Assembly (NCBI GenBank): GCA_035048485.1
Contig: CM068592.1
Location: 40,828,045-40,892,044, forward strand
Direction of reading: 5' to 3'
DNA from: Pteria penguin
Lineage: Eukaryota > Mollusca > Bivalvia > Pterioida > Pteriidae
DNA: 64,000 nt
This document shows, in pieces, positions 1 through 29,600 of this stretch. A program made the position numbers and the translations under genes. The notes under the pieces are model-generated. The model had not been told where the DNA came from, ran no database searches, and was given only the letters and a program-made list of their open reading frames with translations. Positions within the stretch are counted from its first letter, which is position 1; each line of letters opens with the position of its first letter.

Positions 1-850
1 TACTAATCAGCTATAAGAAATATATGGTATAGGCCCTGACAAACCTACCCCGCCTTTACCTGTAATAGAGGTACTAATTAAATATAACAAATATATGGTA
101 TAGGCCCTAAGAAGGCTTCTACTCTTTGACCTGTAAAAGAGGTACTAATTAACTGTAACAAATATATGGTATAGGACCTGACAAAGCTATTTCTCATTTA
201 CCTGTAAAAGAGGTACTAATCAACTATAACAAATATATGGTAATGGACCTGACAAAGCTACTCCTCCTTTACCTGTAATAGAGGTAGAGATTAACTATAA
301 CAAATATATGGTATAGGCCCTGAGAAGGCTTCTACTCCTTTACCTGTAATGGAGGTACTAATTAACTATAACAAATATATGGTACTAATTAACTATAACA
401 AATATATGGTATAGACCCTGACAAAGGTACTCCTCCTTTACCTGTAATAGAGGTACTAATTAACTATAACAAATATATGGTATAGGCCCTGACAAAGCTA
501 CTACTTCTTTACCTGTAATAGAGGTACTAATTAATTATAACAAATATATGGTATAGGCTTGACAAAGGTATTCCGTCTTTACCTGTAATAGAGGTACTAA
601 TTAACTATAACAAATATATGGTACAGGCCCTGACAAAGCTACAGCTCCTTTACCTGTAATAGAGGTACTAATTAACTATAACAAATATGGTATAGGACCT
701 GACAAAGCTAATACTCATATATCTGTAATAGAGGTCCTAATGAACTTTAACAAATATATAGTATAGGCCCTAACAAAGCTACTCCTCCTTTACCTGTTAT
801 AGAGGTACTAATGAGCTATAACAAATATATGGTATAGGACCTGACAGAAG
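1..850. repeat. Tandem array, ~71-bp unit, about 12 copies
   Basis: About twelve imperfect copies of a unit built around 'aactataacaaatatatgg', 'tataggccctgacaaag' and 'cctttacctgtaatagagg'. One copy near 361-410 is partly duplicated and several others carry small indels. The array starts before the window. It lies in the DDX23 intron upstream of the first visible exon, and no coding signal is seen in it. Confidence 0.9.
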
Positions 851-975
851 TACGCCACTTACACTTAGAAAATGAGTACGGATTATGAGAAAGAATTTGT
901 TTCACACATGTATGATCTAGAAATTCAAAAACAAAGTTTTATGGCACATGTTTCATAACTTTTAAAACCTTGTAG

Positions 976-16654
<15,679 letters not shown>

Positions 16655-17522
16655 CAATTTTATCCAAGTGACAAAAAAAATATGAAGAGTTTCCTTACTT
16701 CAGTTCTTAGAACATTTCATGGTGGTATAAGATAAAAACAGCTCTGGAAAATCATTCTTTAATAATGCTTTGATTCTTGATATAAAGTTTACAAACATCA
16801 TTCAGCCACATTAAAATATGAAAAACTCGTGATGTTTACTCGTGTAATATTTTAAAGTAGAATGAGAGAGTGGAAGAGGAGAAAAATACATTGTCCATCA
16901 AAGAGACAAGTAGAATACAATTATACAATGTACCTACAAAGTGCGAGATAAATGAGTACTGTCTCCTTGGAATGGACTGAATTAAAGTTGTATGCTGGAA
17001 CTAGAGTCACTGGCTACCACCATATATGAGAAGTCCTCCTAGTGTGCCATTAAACAATAATATGACCAACAATTTCACTATTCTTCATGTACATGAAATA
17101 AAAATTATGGAATTAAATTTTCCATTATTTGTGTGCGTACTTATCATTACAATTGACAAACCACCAAACAGGTTTTCCAGAATTACCCCTTCTTATTTAT
17201 CATTACAACTGACGAATTGCCAAACTGGCAAATTGCCAAACAGGTTTTCCAGGGTTACCTCTTATTATTTAGCAAGAGCTTTTCTGATAATACAGGAAAA
17301 GGTCTTCTTGATATGTAAATTATTTATTATGTAGATATATTAGTGTTTTACATCGTGCCAGGAATATTTCACCCATACAGCGACGGTTGAAATATTTATA
17401 ATAAAAATGCCTACAGTGTATATTGTATTATGCAATGCCTCATGTTTAATGCTCCAATTCATATTGTGCATCTGGAAGGGACATAAGTTCCCTCTATACA
17501 GTTTTAGTTAATGCGGATCATG
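16655..17522 (+). other. Probable DDX23 3' UTR and flank, candidate polyA signal
   Basis: The stop codon is followed by AT-rich sequence. An AATAAA hexamer lies at 17097-17102, about 445 bases downstream, and is a possible polyadenylation signal. A short direct duplication, 'ccaaacaggttttccag', occurs near 17164 and 17237. Nothing else is recognised. Confidence 0.35.
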
Positions 17523-18394
17523 CATATCTGTCAACCTCCGAGATCCAAAATGAGGGAGATCTTTCTCAAAAAAGAGGGTGTAAAATGTGACCTTTTCCCA
17601 CTTCATCTGCGATACAGTATGTAAATGAAATGCAAGGTAACATTGCAGTGATACTTTAATTTTCAGTATTACACATTTTTATTGCTTATGTTTAAGATTA
17701 TATTGCATAGTGGCTTTCTTAGCTTTCTGCAGGACATAGTCTGATGGCTCATGTTGTGGCCCTTTTGTGCATTAAAGATGAAGCGTGGTGCTTTACATCG
17801 TTTAATCCATCAGATGAGACCGAAAAATTTGAACTATAAAGCTTACAAAACACATGTTCTTTGTCAATAATACTTGGCATCAACCACTCAGCTTCGGTTG
17901 CCCATTCTGGTTTTTTTTAATTTATAGAAGGTGTCCCGGCTGGGCTGGACATAGAACGTTTTCTTTCGTTCCACGACATTCTCTAATGATTTTAAACTTA
18001 CCAAGACATCGTTTTATAGTATAATTACCTAAAACACTGCTCACAAAACTGACAAGCTGTTTGGAAACGTAAACAATAGACTTCACCTATCTATGGGAAG
18101 CAAAATCCCAACAACCCCGAATGTTCAACATCTAGCCACATAAGCGCTTTTAACTACCTTGATCGAAGGCTTTCCCATTCAAGCTTTGTTGTAACGCTGT
18201 TTATTTTGATGTATTTATAATATCAGCTGTGAAAATCAAAGAAAATTGAAAGCAACGTTCCCGGAGGAAGGTGATTGTTAAAATGCTGGAGTTTAGCTCT
18301 CCCATGTGGAAGAGCTGCCAATGCAGGTTTTTTTCGAAAAAATTGTCAAAAATGTGGGAGATTCCCGCATAATCCGGGAGGGTTGACAGGTATG
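17523..18394. mobile_element. 872-bp TIR element with 6-bp target duplication
   Basis: Inverted ends catatctgtcaacctcc and (read inward) catacctgtcaaccctcc are flanked by the direct repeat atcatg at 17517-17522 and 18395-18400. Subterminal 'gggagat' motifs are also inverted. There is no transposase ORF. The superfamily is not assigned. Confidence 0.8.
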
Positions 18395-18400
18395 ATCATG

Positions 18401-20175
18401 TTGCACACCGAGAAATTCAAATATTTTAGACAAATCATACTTGTTTAATACAATTACTCAAAACTGGAAATCAAGTAAGCTAATGTTCATTAAACATGTG
18501 AACCTGTATGTCAAAATATAGCTATCGGTATATCATTAAGTAAGTTCCAATATAATCATATATAGCAAATAGGATAAAGGTGTGATAAGTTTTAGTGTGA
18601 AAAATCTGTACACAAAATGTCAAATATACATAAACACAATAAATGTATATCTAGTTATACAAGTAAAATTATAAAATATACTAATATCAAAATGAATGTA
18701 CAGATAAAACTTATCAACAGTGTTAAAACTTATAATATTCTTTCTCAATAATGTACATTCTTTTTAAGTTACATGAAAAAATTAAAACATACATTGTACT
18801 TCTATGAATCTCTACAGTTCAAGAATATGTCTTCCTAAGTCAGATTAAAACATGGTATGTGAAATTATTTTTAAAAAGTGCTCACAATATAAGTTTCTTA
18901 TCTTCGTCATTACTGGCCAGATTGAGTGTTTAGCCATTTTGTATCTATGCTTGGAGAGCTAAAAGGTTGAATCTTCCATCACCTGTGATAGTATAAAAAT
19001 CCATATCCCAGGTGTGGAGTAGTTTGCAATAACTAAAGACAACAAACATTACAACTCTTTCTTTAAAAATTAATAAAAAAAAACCCCAAACAAACAAATT
19101 AATTATCAAACGATAAATAAAATTTTTAAAAAGTATATTGAAGCAAATTGAATGCACATCATTTATCAAGGACAGTCCCAGGATGTACCAAGTCAAAAGT
19201 TGATCAAGTGTGACAATATGTACTGGGTCTGTAACTAACCATAATAAATAAAAGAATGTTGGTAAAACAAACACCTCTGCAATGGCATTTTAACATTTGC
19301 TGCAATTTGTGTACTTTATAATCTTTCTTTGTTGAATTTACATTTTTCCCACATTTAAAAAATCTTGTTTTACCACAATGCATATATCCAGATTTGGTTT
19401 TAATCTGGTGTATGGAATTTTAGTGATCATTTGAAACCATTTTGTGACAGGTAAATGGCTGACGGGGGGGAGTAAACCTGTAGAAGGGCAATGACCAAGC
19501 TGATAAAGAACTACATGTACATTGCCTTTTGAGATATGATGATGATACTTCATACATATAATGACCATGGCCTGAGGATGGCCTCTATTTACTCTGAAGT
19601 CAAAAGGTCAAGGTCAAATTAGCAATCTTAGATTTTTGTGGTCTTTTGAGGTATGATGATGATACTTCACACAAATGCTGAACTTGACCAGAGGATGGCC
19701 CCTATTCATTTTGTGTTCTAAGTACAAAGATGGAGGTAATTTTTTCCGATTTTTTTTTTGCTTTGAAAATTGATAGGGAAAAGATCTCCAGTAAGGCAGA
19801 CAATCAGACATTGCCAGGCAAACAGAACCAACCAATGCACATTTCCATTTCAAAATAACATAATGCAATATGTACTTCTGACTTTGTATGCACCTATTCG
19901 AATGATAGGCCCAAATGATACCATAATACTCCAGAGCAAACAGATGTAGTGTAGATGTTGTTAAGGAATCTTTTACTTGTCACCTTGGAATTGCAAATTA
20001 CACCCCCTTTACACACACACACACACCATCACACACCATAACACACACTCACCAGTCCAACCGAGCAAAGTGTTTGTAATAATGATATGAACCCAAAGAC
20101 GCTTGTACATTTGTCGGTCATGTTCCATATTTCCGAACAATGAAATTGAAAACAAGAGTAGCCAGAAGACAACAT
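18401..20175. other. Intergenic; duplicated block at ~19510-19700
   Basis: Mostly featureless AT-rich sequence. At 19510-19700 a block with 'tgatgatgatacttca' and 'gaggatggcc' occurs twice, a fragment of an interspersed tandem-module repeat. A (ca)n run is at 20012-20027. The short minus-strand open frames here show no conserved features. Confidence 0.5.
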
Positions 20176-20790
20176 AGCTCGCCGGTGGGGCCATTATCAG
20201 AAGAGAAGGTCAAACTCAAAGTTCAAGGTCAAAAGTCATCATCTCAATTGAAAGGGCGTTCCACCAGGTGTCCATGTGTGAAATTTCAGGACTAACCCTC
20301 TTGGTTCAAAACTTATAGCCCAGCTGAAAGTTTTTGAAAAATAGGTCAAACTCCAAGGTCAAGATCAAAGGTCATGGACCTAGATGAGAAGGCTTTTCAC
20401 CGAGTGTCCATGTGTGAAGTTTCAAGACTCGATCCCTCTTAGTTCAAAACTTATAGTCCAGGTTAAAGTTTTTGAAAAGTGGGTCAAAGTTGAAGGTGTG
20501 CAAATGTGAGATAAGAAAGCCCTACCTGTAATAGTTTGGTAAGTTATAGCCAAGGTTAAAGTTTTTTAAAAAGTGGGTGAAAGTTGAAGGTGAAGGTTAG
20601 AAGGTCAAAAATTATGGTATCACATAAAATGTCTTGCTACAAGGAATGCACATGTGAAATATGAAAGTCCTACCTGTAACGGTTGGTAAGTAATAGCCAA
20701 GGTTAAAGTTTTTGTCTACGGACAATGACGACGCCGACGACGACGCCGGGGGTATGACAATAGCTCTCCAAACAATTGTCCCGGCGAGCT
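20176..20790. mobile_element. Short-palindrome-ended interspersed element (agctcgccgg type)
   Basis: Begins agctcgccggtggggcc and ends ttgtcccggcgagct, inverted. Three internal modules carry 'aggtcaaggtcaaaggtcat' and 'aagttttgaaaa(g/t)tgggtcaa'. A gacgacgccgacgacgac stretch lies before the right end. The architecture parallels the ctcacctgag family. No coding sequence. Confidence 0.65.
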
Positions 20791-21961
20791 AAAAAGGTTT
20801 TGAAATTCGGAAAATTTTGCGAGACATTTTTCGTGCAAACCTTTTTCAACTTCAATGAAACGTCAAGTGTACCTTAGTCACGGATACGCCGTTAGACATC
20901 ATAGGAACGCCTTTAATGTCACGCGCGTACAAATGAATGCAATACCGGTATTTAAGCACTAACTTTTTATTACGGTGTAATATGGTTTGTGGCGGGGCAC
21001 ATGCACTTATTTTGATATAATATGAGAGCTGAAACCAATCAAATGCTTACAAGTATTGAATGAGATACAGACAAAGGAACGGGCAGACAGGCGGCAGACA
21101 AAATGGTCCCAAGGTGTCATCATAAGTGCCACTTTGTTTCACAGGCGACACAATAAAGTGTATTTCCTATTTGTATATACATTTGTAAATATTTCAATGA
21201 TTAAAGAATTAGATTATAAAGAAAATGCGGAGAGGTGATGTTTTATCTTTGGAAGAGAGATGCATAATTTCGCAAGGTGCGGATACAGGATTTGAGTTTA
21301 GTGGGACATGCAACATTTTTCAGAGGCGAAGGGTCTAGGGGCTGCCAAAGTTCCCAGTGGGTCCAGAGTAAAACCTTGGTGGCGTGTTCTGAATTTTGAG
21401 AGTCTCGTATAGGGCTTAACAATGGTGATGTAATGTTCGGGATGATTTTGATTTACTGTGATAGGTAAATATTACATTATTAGAGATTTTGGGCGAAATT
21501 AATTTTTTATCTAAATGTTATCAAAACTGTGCATACCTTCCTTTAAGTTGTAATTAAACTTGACCTGAATATGAAAGCATCTTGACATAAGTATGTAGAC
21601 AGAAATTTTTCATTTTATTTTGAAACTCAAACAAATATTTTCGCATTTATGAAAATATATCTTTTTTTATCATATGTATCATATAATTGTATAAACAAGT
21701 CGATATACGTCATGATCCAAGAAACCTTAAGTTGTATAAACTTGACCTGAATATGAAAGCATCTTGACGTAAGTATGACGGAAGTGCGGAATGGGGTGGG
21801 TGTGGGTGTGCGATAACCCTAATATGCCTCCTGTTTGTTAAAAAAAACGTGTAAGTTGATAATTTAGTTGCTGATCATTTGTGGAGGAAAGAGGGGGCGG
21901 CATGGTCCTACAGTATTCGCAAAAGATAACATAGATAATGCTTATTTGAAATTGACCTTTT
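20791..21961. other. Intergenic, no gene seen
   Basis: Contains a fragment ending 'caggcgacacaataaagtg' (about 21143) that resembles the end of another interspersed repeat (compare 31655-31675). A ~50-base direct duplication at about 21545-21595 and 21735-21780 is built on 'cttgacctgaatatgaaagc'. No supported coding region. Confidence 0.5.
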
Positions 21962-22816
21962 TATACGCCCGACAAAGTCGGTCATATTATGGTATGGCGC
22001 GGGCGTCTGTCTGTCTGTCTGTTTGTCTGTGGGTCTGTCCGCAAAGTTTGTAAACACCATACAGACTGAACCGTTTGGGTTAGGACCGTCAAACTTGGTA
22101 TACATACTTCTCATGACAAGAGGACGATACCTATTGCTTTTCAAGGTCAGGGGTCAAAGGTCAAGGTCACATACTTAACATTGTTATTAAATCTTGTAAA
22201 CAAGATAAAGACAGAACAGTTTGGGTTACGACCGTCAAACTTTGTACACATTTATCATGACAAAAGGATGGCATCTACTGCATTTCAAGGTCAGGGGTTC
22301 AAAGGTCACATACTTAACGTTGTTAATCCTTGTAAACAAGATAAAGGCCGCACCATTTGGGTTATGACCGTCAAACTTTGTACACATACTTGTTATGGCA
22401 GGAGGATGACACCTATTGCTTTTCAAGGTTAGGGGTTAAAGGTCAAGGTCACACACTTAACATTGTTATTAAGCCTTGTAAACAAGATAAAGACAGAACA
22501 GTTTGGGTTACGACCGTCAAACTTGGTACACATACTTGCCATGACAAAAGGACGACATCTATTGCATTTCTAGGTCAGGGGTTCAAAGGTCACACACTTA
22601 ACATTGTTAATCATTGTAAACAAGATAAAGACAGCACCATTTGGGTTAGGACCGTCAAACTTGGTACTTATACTTGTTACGGCAAGAGAATGAAACATAT
22701 TGCTTTTCAAGGTTAGGGGTCAAAGGTCAAGGTCACACTTAACATTGTTGTTAAGTTTATTTCCCTCTTAAATCACATGTTGGGCGTATTTCGCAACGAT
22801 GGCGTTGCTCTTGTTA
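21962..22816. mobile_element. 'tatacgccc' tandem-module element, five ~140-bp modules
   Basis: Starts ttatacgcccgacaaagtcgg and ends ttgggcgtatttcgcaacg..cttgttata. Inside, the core 'gggtta(c/g)gaccgtcaaac' recurs at about 22077, 22223, 22359, 22505 and 22643 (spacing 136-146), each followed by 'tcaaggtcaggggt(t)caaa'. A related element in the opposite orientation lies at 58600-59455. Reading frames across the modules are a by-product of the repetition. Confidence 0.75.
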
Positions 22817-24409
22817 TAACTTTCGGTGAGTGAGTGTATTACGGAAGTCCCTGGGTGCAAAGAAAAAATAAATACTAGTTATTGTAGGCAAAGTTTACTA
22901 AACTTTGCGCACAGTTACTAGTAACTAATATGTGCGCACAGTTTAGTAAACTGCGCATGGGTTACAAAAACTGCGCTGTTTACTAATCTATGCTCATAAA
23001 TTACAAAAACTGTACGCCCAGATTGCAAAGTTTAACATTCTGTATGGAGGCACATTCTGCAAATACAAATTTATCGACTATATATAAAAGTTAGCGCGCC
23101 CCCCCCCCCCCCCCCCCCCCATTACAGTGGAGCATTCAAAGTTCTACTTTTGACATTGCTAGACATGAAAGTGTGGGTGCCTCCACTTACTTGATAGACA
23201 TAATTTACACACACACACACACCCTCTCACACACACAAATCCCGCTGGATCCGCCACTGACAATCAGGAAACTTTGTAATAAGTCTTATACCAAGTTTAT
23301 TAAGATATCTAATTAATATCTTGAAAGACGACAAAAGGCACAATATGAAAGGTAATATAGCAGCCGGTTTGGGTGATATTACGTAATATCAGATGAAGTT
23401 TACCCGATATATCATTGACATACTGAAAATGTTACAACTTGATAAAGTAGTCAACTACTATAGAATTCGTCTTCGGGATGGCCGTATGTGCAAAGTCTAG
23501 TCCGATAAGTCCGACCCCGACGATGTGTTGATTTTTGACGGACATTAACACATCGTTGAGGTCGGGCTATGCAAAGTCATGACGTAATGTAATCACATTA
23601 TCTGGTGTTTTCATTATGAAAAGCAACTAATTCGGGGTTATATGAAATTTACAAATACTTAAGTTCATCATGAAAATAGTCGCCAAATGAATTACTGTAA
23701 CATTGTCATGATACTGCACGTCTTCAGTCTGACTTTTATTTATGATTTATGTTAGTCCGAAATATCTGACCCAAGAATGATATTTCGGACTATGTGTGAA
23801 ACTCAATTTTACTGTAGTTTGATAGATTGATCTCCGAAATATCCTTCACAACATTAACGAGAAAATTAATATCCCGGGAAAAAATTAAATTAAAACTCCG
23901 AATTCACTCTCAAGTCAAGGTACTCGGTACAGATTTGTTAACTTTGAGTAATGGGACATATCGGTTAAGTGTTGAACCCGCCTATTTCTAACAATGTTAA
24001 CAGACACGTTATGAACTACATGTATAACAACTATATTTAAGATACACGTTTCTCATCTACGTTTGCTCATTTATTTTCTGTAGACAAATTAGAATGACAC
24101 TTGCATATATTGTGATCATTAGTAATGTATTTAAATGAAAAAAAATTGGCGCCAAATAAATATCCCTCATGTTAAACAACTAGTATTATCGTCGAAGTGT
24201 AAACATTATTTTAAGATGCTTAAACGTATGTACAATAGTTATACAATGTGTAGCTGCGATCAACCGCAATGTTGCGGCGGGTCACCGCGACTGACCATCG
24301 CAGTGATGAAGCGGGACGCGGCGATCAGCGGCGATGTGAACGCAACCGTCCGCGTCAAAAGTCAGCCGCGATGCGCGGAGAATTGGACAATCCGCGTTCT
24401 CTGTAGTGT
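22817..24409. other. Intergenic; c-tract, 'ctgcgc' repeats and an imperfect hairpin
   Basis: About 22900-23030 has repeated 'gtttactaaactgcgc' motifs. A c-homopolymer of about 20 lies near 23100-23120, with (ca)n at 23209-23222. At 23511-23566 is a 22-bp-arm hairpin (ccgaccccgacgatgtgtt.. / ..aacacatcgttgaggtcgg) with three mismatches. Confidence 0.6.
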
Positions 24410-24596
24410 ATATACCGAGGCCCCATGTCGTGGTAGGCAACGCATGTTAAAGATCCCTCACAGCTTCGAGTGGGTCCGTTGCAAAGGTAAAAATTTATAT
24501 TTTATGCCCCGCATCAGGCAGATGCTGTCACCAAATACATGTACGTGCAATAATCGTGGTGTGACGTTAAACAATAATCAATAAATCAATCAAAAA
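24410..24596 (+). repeat. SINE-like 3' region with (atca)n tail
   Basis: Has 'gaggccccatgtcgtggtag', 'cacgttaaagatccctcac'-like text and the ending 'gtgacgttaaacaataatca' followed by ataaatcaatcaaa. This is the familiar 3' half of a widespread mollusc SINE/LINE-tail family. The 149-codon open frame over it (24135-24584) is not taken as a gene. Confidence 0.6.
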
Positions 24597-24699
24597 ATAT
24601 ATCTATATAGAACAAATAACAATAAACACCCTTTGTCCACAAATTTTCGGCCACTTGGCCTTCGCAGGGTTTTTTTTTTATCAATTCTTATACATATAT

Positions 24700-24905
24700 A
24701 TATATACGGATAGTTGGGCAAGTCTATCAAGTAGAGTACATTCCTATATAATGCATAAGTAGCATGTCTATCCAGTAGGGTTACACTTCTATATATTGTC
24801 AATGTACCATGTCTATCAAGTAGAAGTACATTTCTATATAATGCCCATTTAGCATGTCTATCAAGTAGAGGTACACTCATTTATATGGTCCATGTAGAAT
24901 ATCGA
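24700..24905. repeat. ~58-bp tandem repeat, 3-4 copies
   Basis: Copies of 'agcatgtctatcaagtagag' + 'tacatttctatataatgc' are spaced about 58-60 bases. A g-tract follows at about 24940. Confidence 0.75.
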
Positions 24906-26046
24906 TCAAGCCCCATATAGACGTAGCAACCGTGGGTGCGGGGGGGGGGGGCCTTCGAAACAGATTATTAGTCTGTGTGCACAGTTTAAAAATTTATTTT
25001 TACTTGGCACTCAGGGGCTTCCGTAGTGTATAGCGTATTATAAGTTAGACATTGTCACAAAATTAAAAGAGATTCAGACTGACGATTTCCTCGTTGTTTT
25101 ATGCAGACAACAGAAGAGTTCTAATGTGTTGTCATACATGTATTTGTTTTTGAGAACATTGAATTTAAAGAAGTAAATAAACTCAAATTCAAAGAAACCC
25201 ATGAAATAGTTTCTGAGATTAATGGCAAGGGTATCACAGATTTCAAGAGTTTGTTTATATATCAAAAAAAAGAAGATCTATTAATATTGATTACAGAAAT
25301 GTTTATGTAAAAAGCACAAACAAATACAGTATAACATACAAAAAATATGTAAATTACTCACTATACAGAGAGGAATTAGATTCTCATTTATTATGTATAT
25401 AAATGTGTATAACATTATATTTTCGAATTGATGATAATGTAATATTGAGATTTTTAAATTCAATTCATCTATGCATTGCAAGGGGTCGAATTCTAAAAGC
25501 TCCCCTAACATGAATAATAACAATTTCGTGATCTTTAAAATTTTAAATTAAACAATGATAAGATACGATAAACTTCTAAAATTGCGATTACTGCTTGCAA
25601 CAAACACTATTGCACAATTTTATAAAATTTTGCCCTATATCACACAACTATTCAGATTAGGCATTTTCCATGATTTATCATTTACATGCAAGTTTTTGAT
25701 CACATTGCAAGCAAAATTAGTTATATTATTTGGCTTCAAGTACCACTGACAAGGATTAATTATCCGAAACATGCATGTCTGGTGCATCAAATTTTCTTTG
25801 AAAATGAAGGTTTCTCTCTGATATCAGAGTTGGAAACTTCCATTTTCTTTGAAGTTGGTCTGTAACTCATTGGTTTGAACTTGTATACCAAATTTCAGCT
25901 GAATATAAGTTCTAACAAGTTAATGAACTTATCAAACTGCATCAAGTTTATACAGCACTATGATGCCACCAATGTTTCAAAATACCTGAGGATAAATCAT
26001 ACAGGTAACCTCACTTTTGGTATTAGACTATATAAGCCCATGTCAT
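24906..26046. other. Intergenic downstream of the unnamed gene
   Basis: AT-rich, and no array or coding signal is seen. It would contain the 3' UTR of the minus-strand gene ending at 26047. I could not pick a convincing polyA signal. Confidence 0.5.
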
Positions 26047-26699
26047 CTAGTTTTCGTAGAACTTCAATCGTTTTGCTGATGCACATTTTCTTTGCAAAGT
26101 AAGAACACTATTATCTTTTCGAACATTGTATTTATGGGTTTCAAATGAGGACATTTCAATGTCATTTTTATAATATTCTAAGGCTTCAGGACTAAAAGCA
26201 TTAAACAATCCAAATTTGCTTTCTTTCTCCATTTCTTCTGTCACACCAGTTATCAATTGTTTATAGTTTACAACAAGCCATGTTGCCATGATGGTTACAC
26301 AGTTTAAGTTATAATCTTTCCCAGTGAAAAGGGGTAGCTCATTGCTCATTAGGTAGATATCCTTTTTGCAGTCATAAAAATGGAACTGAATATGTGTTTT
26401 GCTCACTGAAATACTAGGAACAAGACCCACTTCAGAATGGCATTTCCTCTGGTAAAATGAAAACACTATAGTCTGAGCTTGAACCTGTGGTAATTCTGCT
26501 TCAAGAGATGAAATTCTGACTTCTGCTTGTGTCTTTCCACCAGGAGAGTCATCCTTTTCTTTTGAATTCAAAATACCTTCTTCTGAACTTCCTATTGAAC
26601 CATCTCCACCTGATGTAACAGCTACAGGACAAAGCTCTGGTTTTTTATTAAAGCATCCAAGTAGTACATCTAGTTTTCCATACCATGTGTATGGGTGTC
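26047..26699 (-). CDS. Unnamed gene exon 3 (C-terminal domain)
   Basis: 217 codons plus stop. It begins GHPYTWYGKLDVLLGCFNKK and contains ELPQVQAQTIVFSFYQRKCH, SISVSKTHIQFHFYDCKKDI and VTIMATWLVVNYKQLITGV. The ..LDVLLG.. followed by a strand and QAQ.. helix is loosely like a PD-(D/E)XK nuclease layout, but I see no clear E-x-K, so this is only a suggestion. Confidence 0.8.
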
Positions 26700-29600
26700 C
26701 TACAATGCAAGAATGGAATTCAATTCATACTATAACTTTTTCATGATAGTGCTAACTCAAATAAAATATGAATCCTGTTAAAAAGTAGTACACATACAGT
26801 ATTCTGTCGGTAAGAACAAAAATTACAAAATGAGAACAAGACTGGAGCTCTACTGGTTCTTTCTTTTCAACAACAATAAACCTTCAGAGAAAAAGTAGAA
26901 AGATTTTGGGACGATGCCCCTTTGTGGGGTCCCAAGGAGTCTTAACTGGACCAAAATTGCATGTGCACAACTAGACCACCTACCCAACAAGATAAAACCA
27001 TAATAAGGCTTCTGGGATATATACCTTCAAAGAAGAAGGGAGAACAAAGATTTTGGGACCATGCCCTTTGTGGGGCCTAAAGGGGTTCAAACTGGACCAA
27101 AATTGCACATGCACAACTACACCACCTACCAAACAAGATAAGGCCATAATTAGGTCTCTGGGATATATACCTTCAGAGAACAAGAGGGAACAAAAAAATT
27201 TGTTTACGGCCGGACGACAGGCTATCACATGAGCTTTTTTTCTTTCTGAAAACTTCAGAAAATCAAAATCTAAAAATTTGGAACTACAGAAACAATAAAG
27301 AAGTTTCTGTCAAGGAAAGTCACTGAGGAGATGTTAATTCAGGATTTACAAAAGACTTATATGAGGAAAGCTTTCATCAAAATCATATTCTGTAAGTAGA
27401 CTATGAGAGGAACAAGATAAATGTAGGAGCATGAAAATGTATCTGAAAAAGTCTTAAGGAGATACCACAAAAAGCAGTTTTTAGGGAAAACAGACAGATA
27501 GGCATTCTTTTGCATTCTGTGACCTTTGACCCTTAACCTTTCATATCAGTAAATACCTGCAAATGATAATTCACATTTAGTTTGATGTTCATTTATCCCA
27601 ATATAACCGGTAATCAACTTTCAAGAGTCCACAATAAGTGCATGTATCTTACTAATTTCTTGTTGGATCCGATGGTATACAAACTAGAGTGTTGAATACA
27701 TGTGTTGCCTACAGTATGTTGGTTCAGAATCAAGGTCAGGGTTACAGGCATAGTAACAATTGTAAAACATCATGTTGGATGTTCTACCATCGTAAGTGGC
27801 AAAGTTATAAGCAAAAGAAAATTGTATCGAAAAATGACCATGATCTTGACTCCATTTGAAAGATCTTGAGATACACTGTACAAGTGATCAAATATGTGAA
27901 ATATGATTGCTCTACCATTACAAGTGGCAAACTTATCAGCAGAAGAAAATTTTACCCAAGAATGACCTTGACTAGCCGCAAGTCGTGGCCCTATCTTGCT
28001 ATTGCGATGATGATAGGGCCACAATTCCTTACGTTGCGTAGAATTGCACTTTTCATAAACGAAATGTTCGGCACGATTTCACGCATTTTGGCGAGAGTTG
28101 GAATGCATAGATTACATATATAAACATAAAATAAATGATCGGCAATACAAATGTACCCTCAGTTTGTCGTCTGAATGCTCTATACCCCCTTTTCTCACTT
28201 ACCTGTGTCAAATCTGCCGAATATTCCGGTGTATGTGGTACAGAAGGAAAGCGGAGAAGGAAAGAAACGTACCCTGCACAGAAACCTTTTACTTCCTATT
28301 GGTCACTTAGATGGATTTCAGAAACCTGAGGAAACAATAGTTGAAGAACAGAAAACATTAATACGGAACCATCCTGTCAATAACCCAATAGATAAAGATA
28401 CCACTAGTGAATTTGAAAGTGATGAAGAAATGGAGGTACCGGTACCGGAAACAGCAGATACATACATCCCACATGATGTACAGGATGAGAGTCAGGAGGG
28501 TACAAATGTTGGGGACGCTCAGCAAGTTGATGTATCAAACACAGTAGGTGTTGAGCATCAGCAGCCTTCAGCTGACAGTAATGAAAATACTCCACAGGAT
28601 GTGGATACAGCAGGTGTTATAGAAAATACACCTGAGGAAGACATAACGCTAGTGGATGAGGATGACGCCGATGAACCACCAAGGCGAAGCACAAGGCAGA
28701 GAACACAACCAGCATGGATGACCAGCGGAGAGTTTGTACAGAGTGTACATGAGCGTGATAAGGAGAAGTGGAAGGAGAAATATCAATGTCTCCAAAGTCT
28801 TTTAATTTCAGGAGCATGTAAAGGACATGAGAGGCAAGTCATTGATGCCATGATAGATTTTATGAAGCAGTGAACTTTAATGTCATATTCCATTCTACTC
28901 GTCTGTTTTGATATTGCATGTAAGATAGAACAGAAATTCTTCTTCATTGTATGTGTATCTTGTGGTATCACACACTGTGATGTTATGTACATATGTATAC
29001 TTTACTGGTGATTTGTTAATCATTTGTGTAAGAAGGACATGTGAATGTGAATGATTTGCATATGTATTGATGCTCAATGTATGCATAGATTATTGATGTT
29101 GTGATATTACATTGGACTTATGTATCACTGTCATGACATTGCTTAATGATACATGTTTAAATGATGTTCTTTTCTTATGACCACTGCATTCAATTGTATA
29201 TATCATATAACTGTATTTTAATTTCAGAATTCTACCATACAGAGATGACGGGGACGTCATTTTCCGGACGGGGGGAGTATGTGGTAGAGTGTGTTTTATG
29301 GGCGGAAAATGATTAAATTAATAAATTATATTTATGATACCTAATCGTCTTTTTTTATCATTTTCCGATATTCAGCAGTATTAGCACAGCATGTTCATTA
29401 ACTGCATGATTTATATTTTAATTTACTAAAATGACGTTTACTAAGTAAAGAGTACATATGACCTTTAACATTTGATATATATATAGACAATTTCATTGGT
29501 TGGTAATTTTTGGCGGTTTTTATGTGCGTGGACAGTGGTTAGTTAAAAAAAAAACAACAAAGAGAGAGATCAAAATGGTATACATGTACATGCATTATTA

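Noticed and set aside
22181..22716. Frames of 83-119 codons on the plus strand
   Set aside because: Translation of the 140-bp modules of an interspersed element.
24135..24584. 149-codon frame with Cys-rich start
   Set aside because: Its second half is the 3' part of a mollusc SINE-like repeat; no family resemblance.
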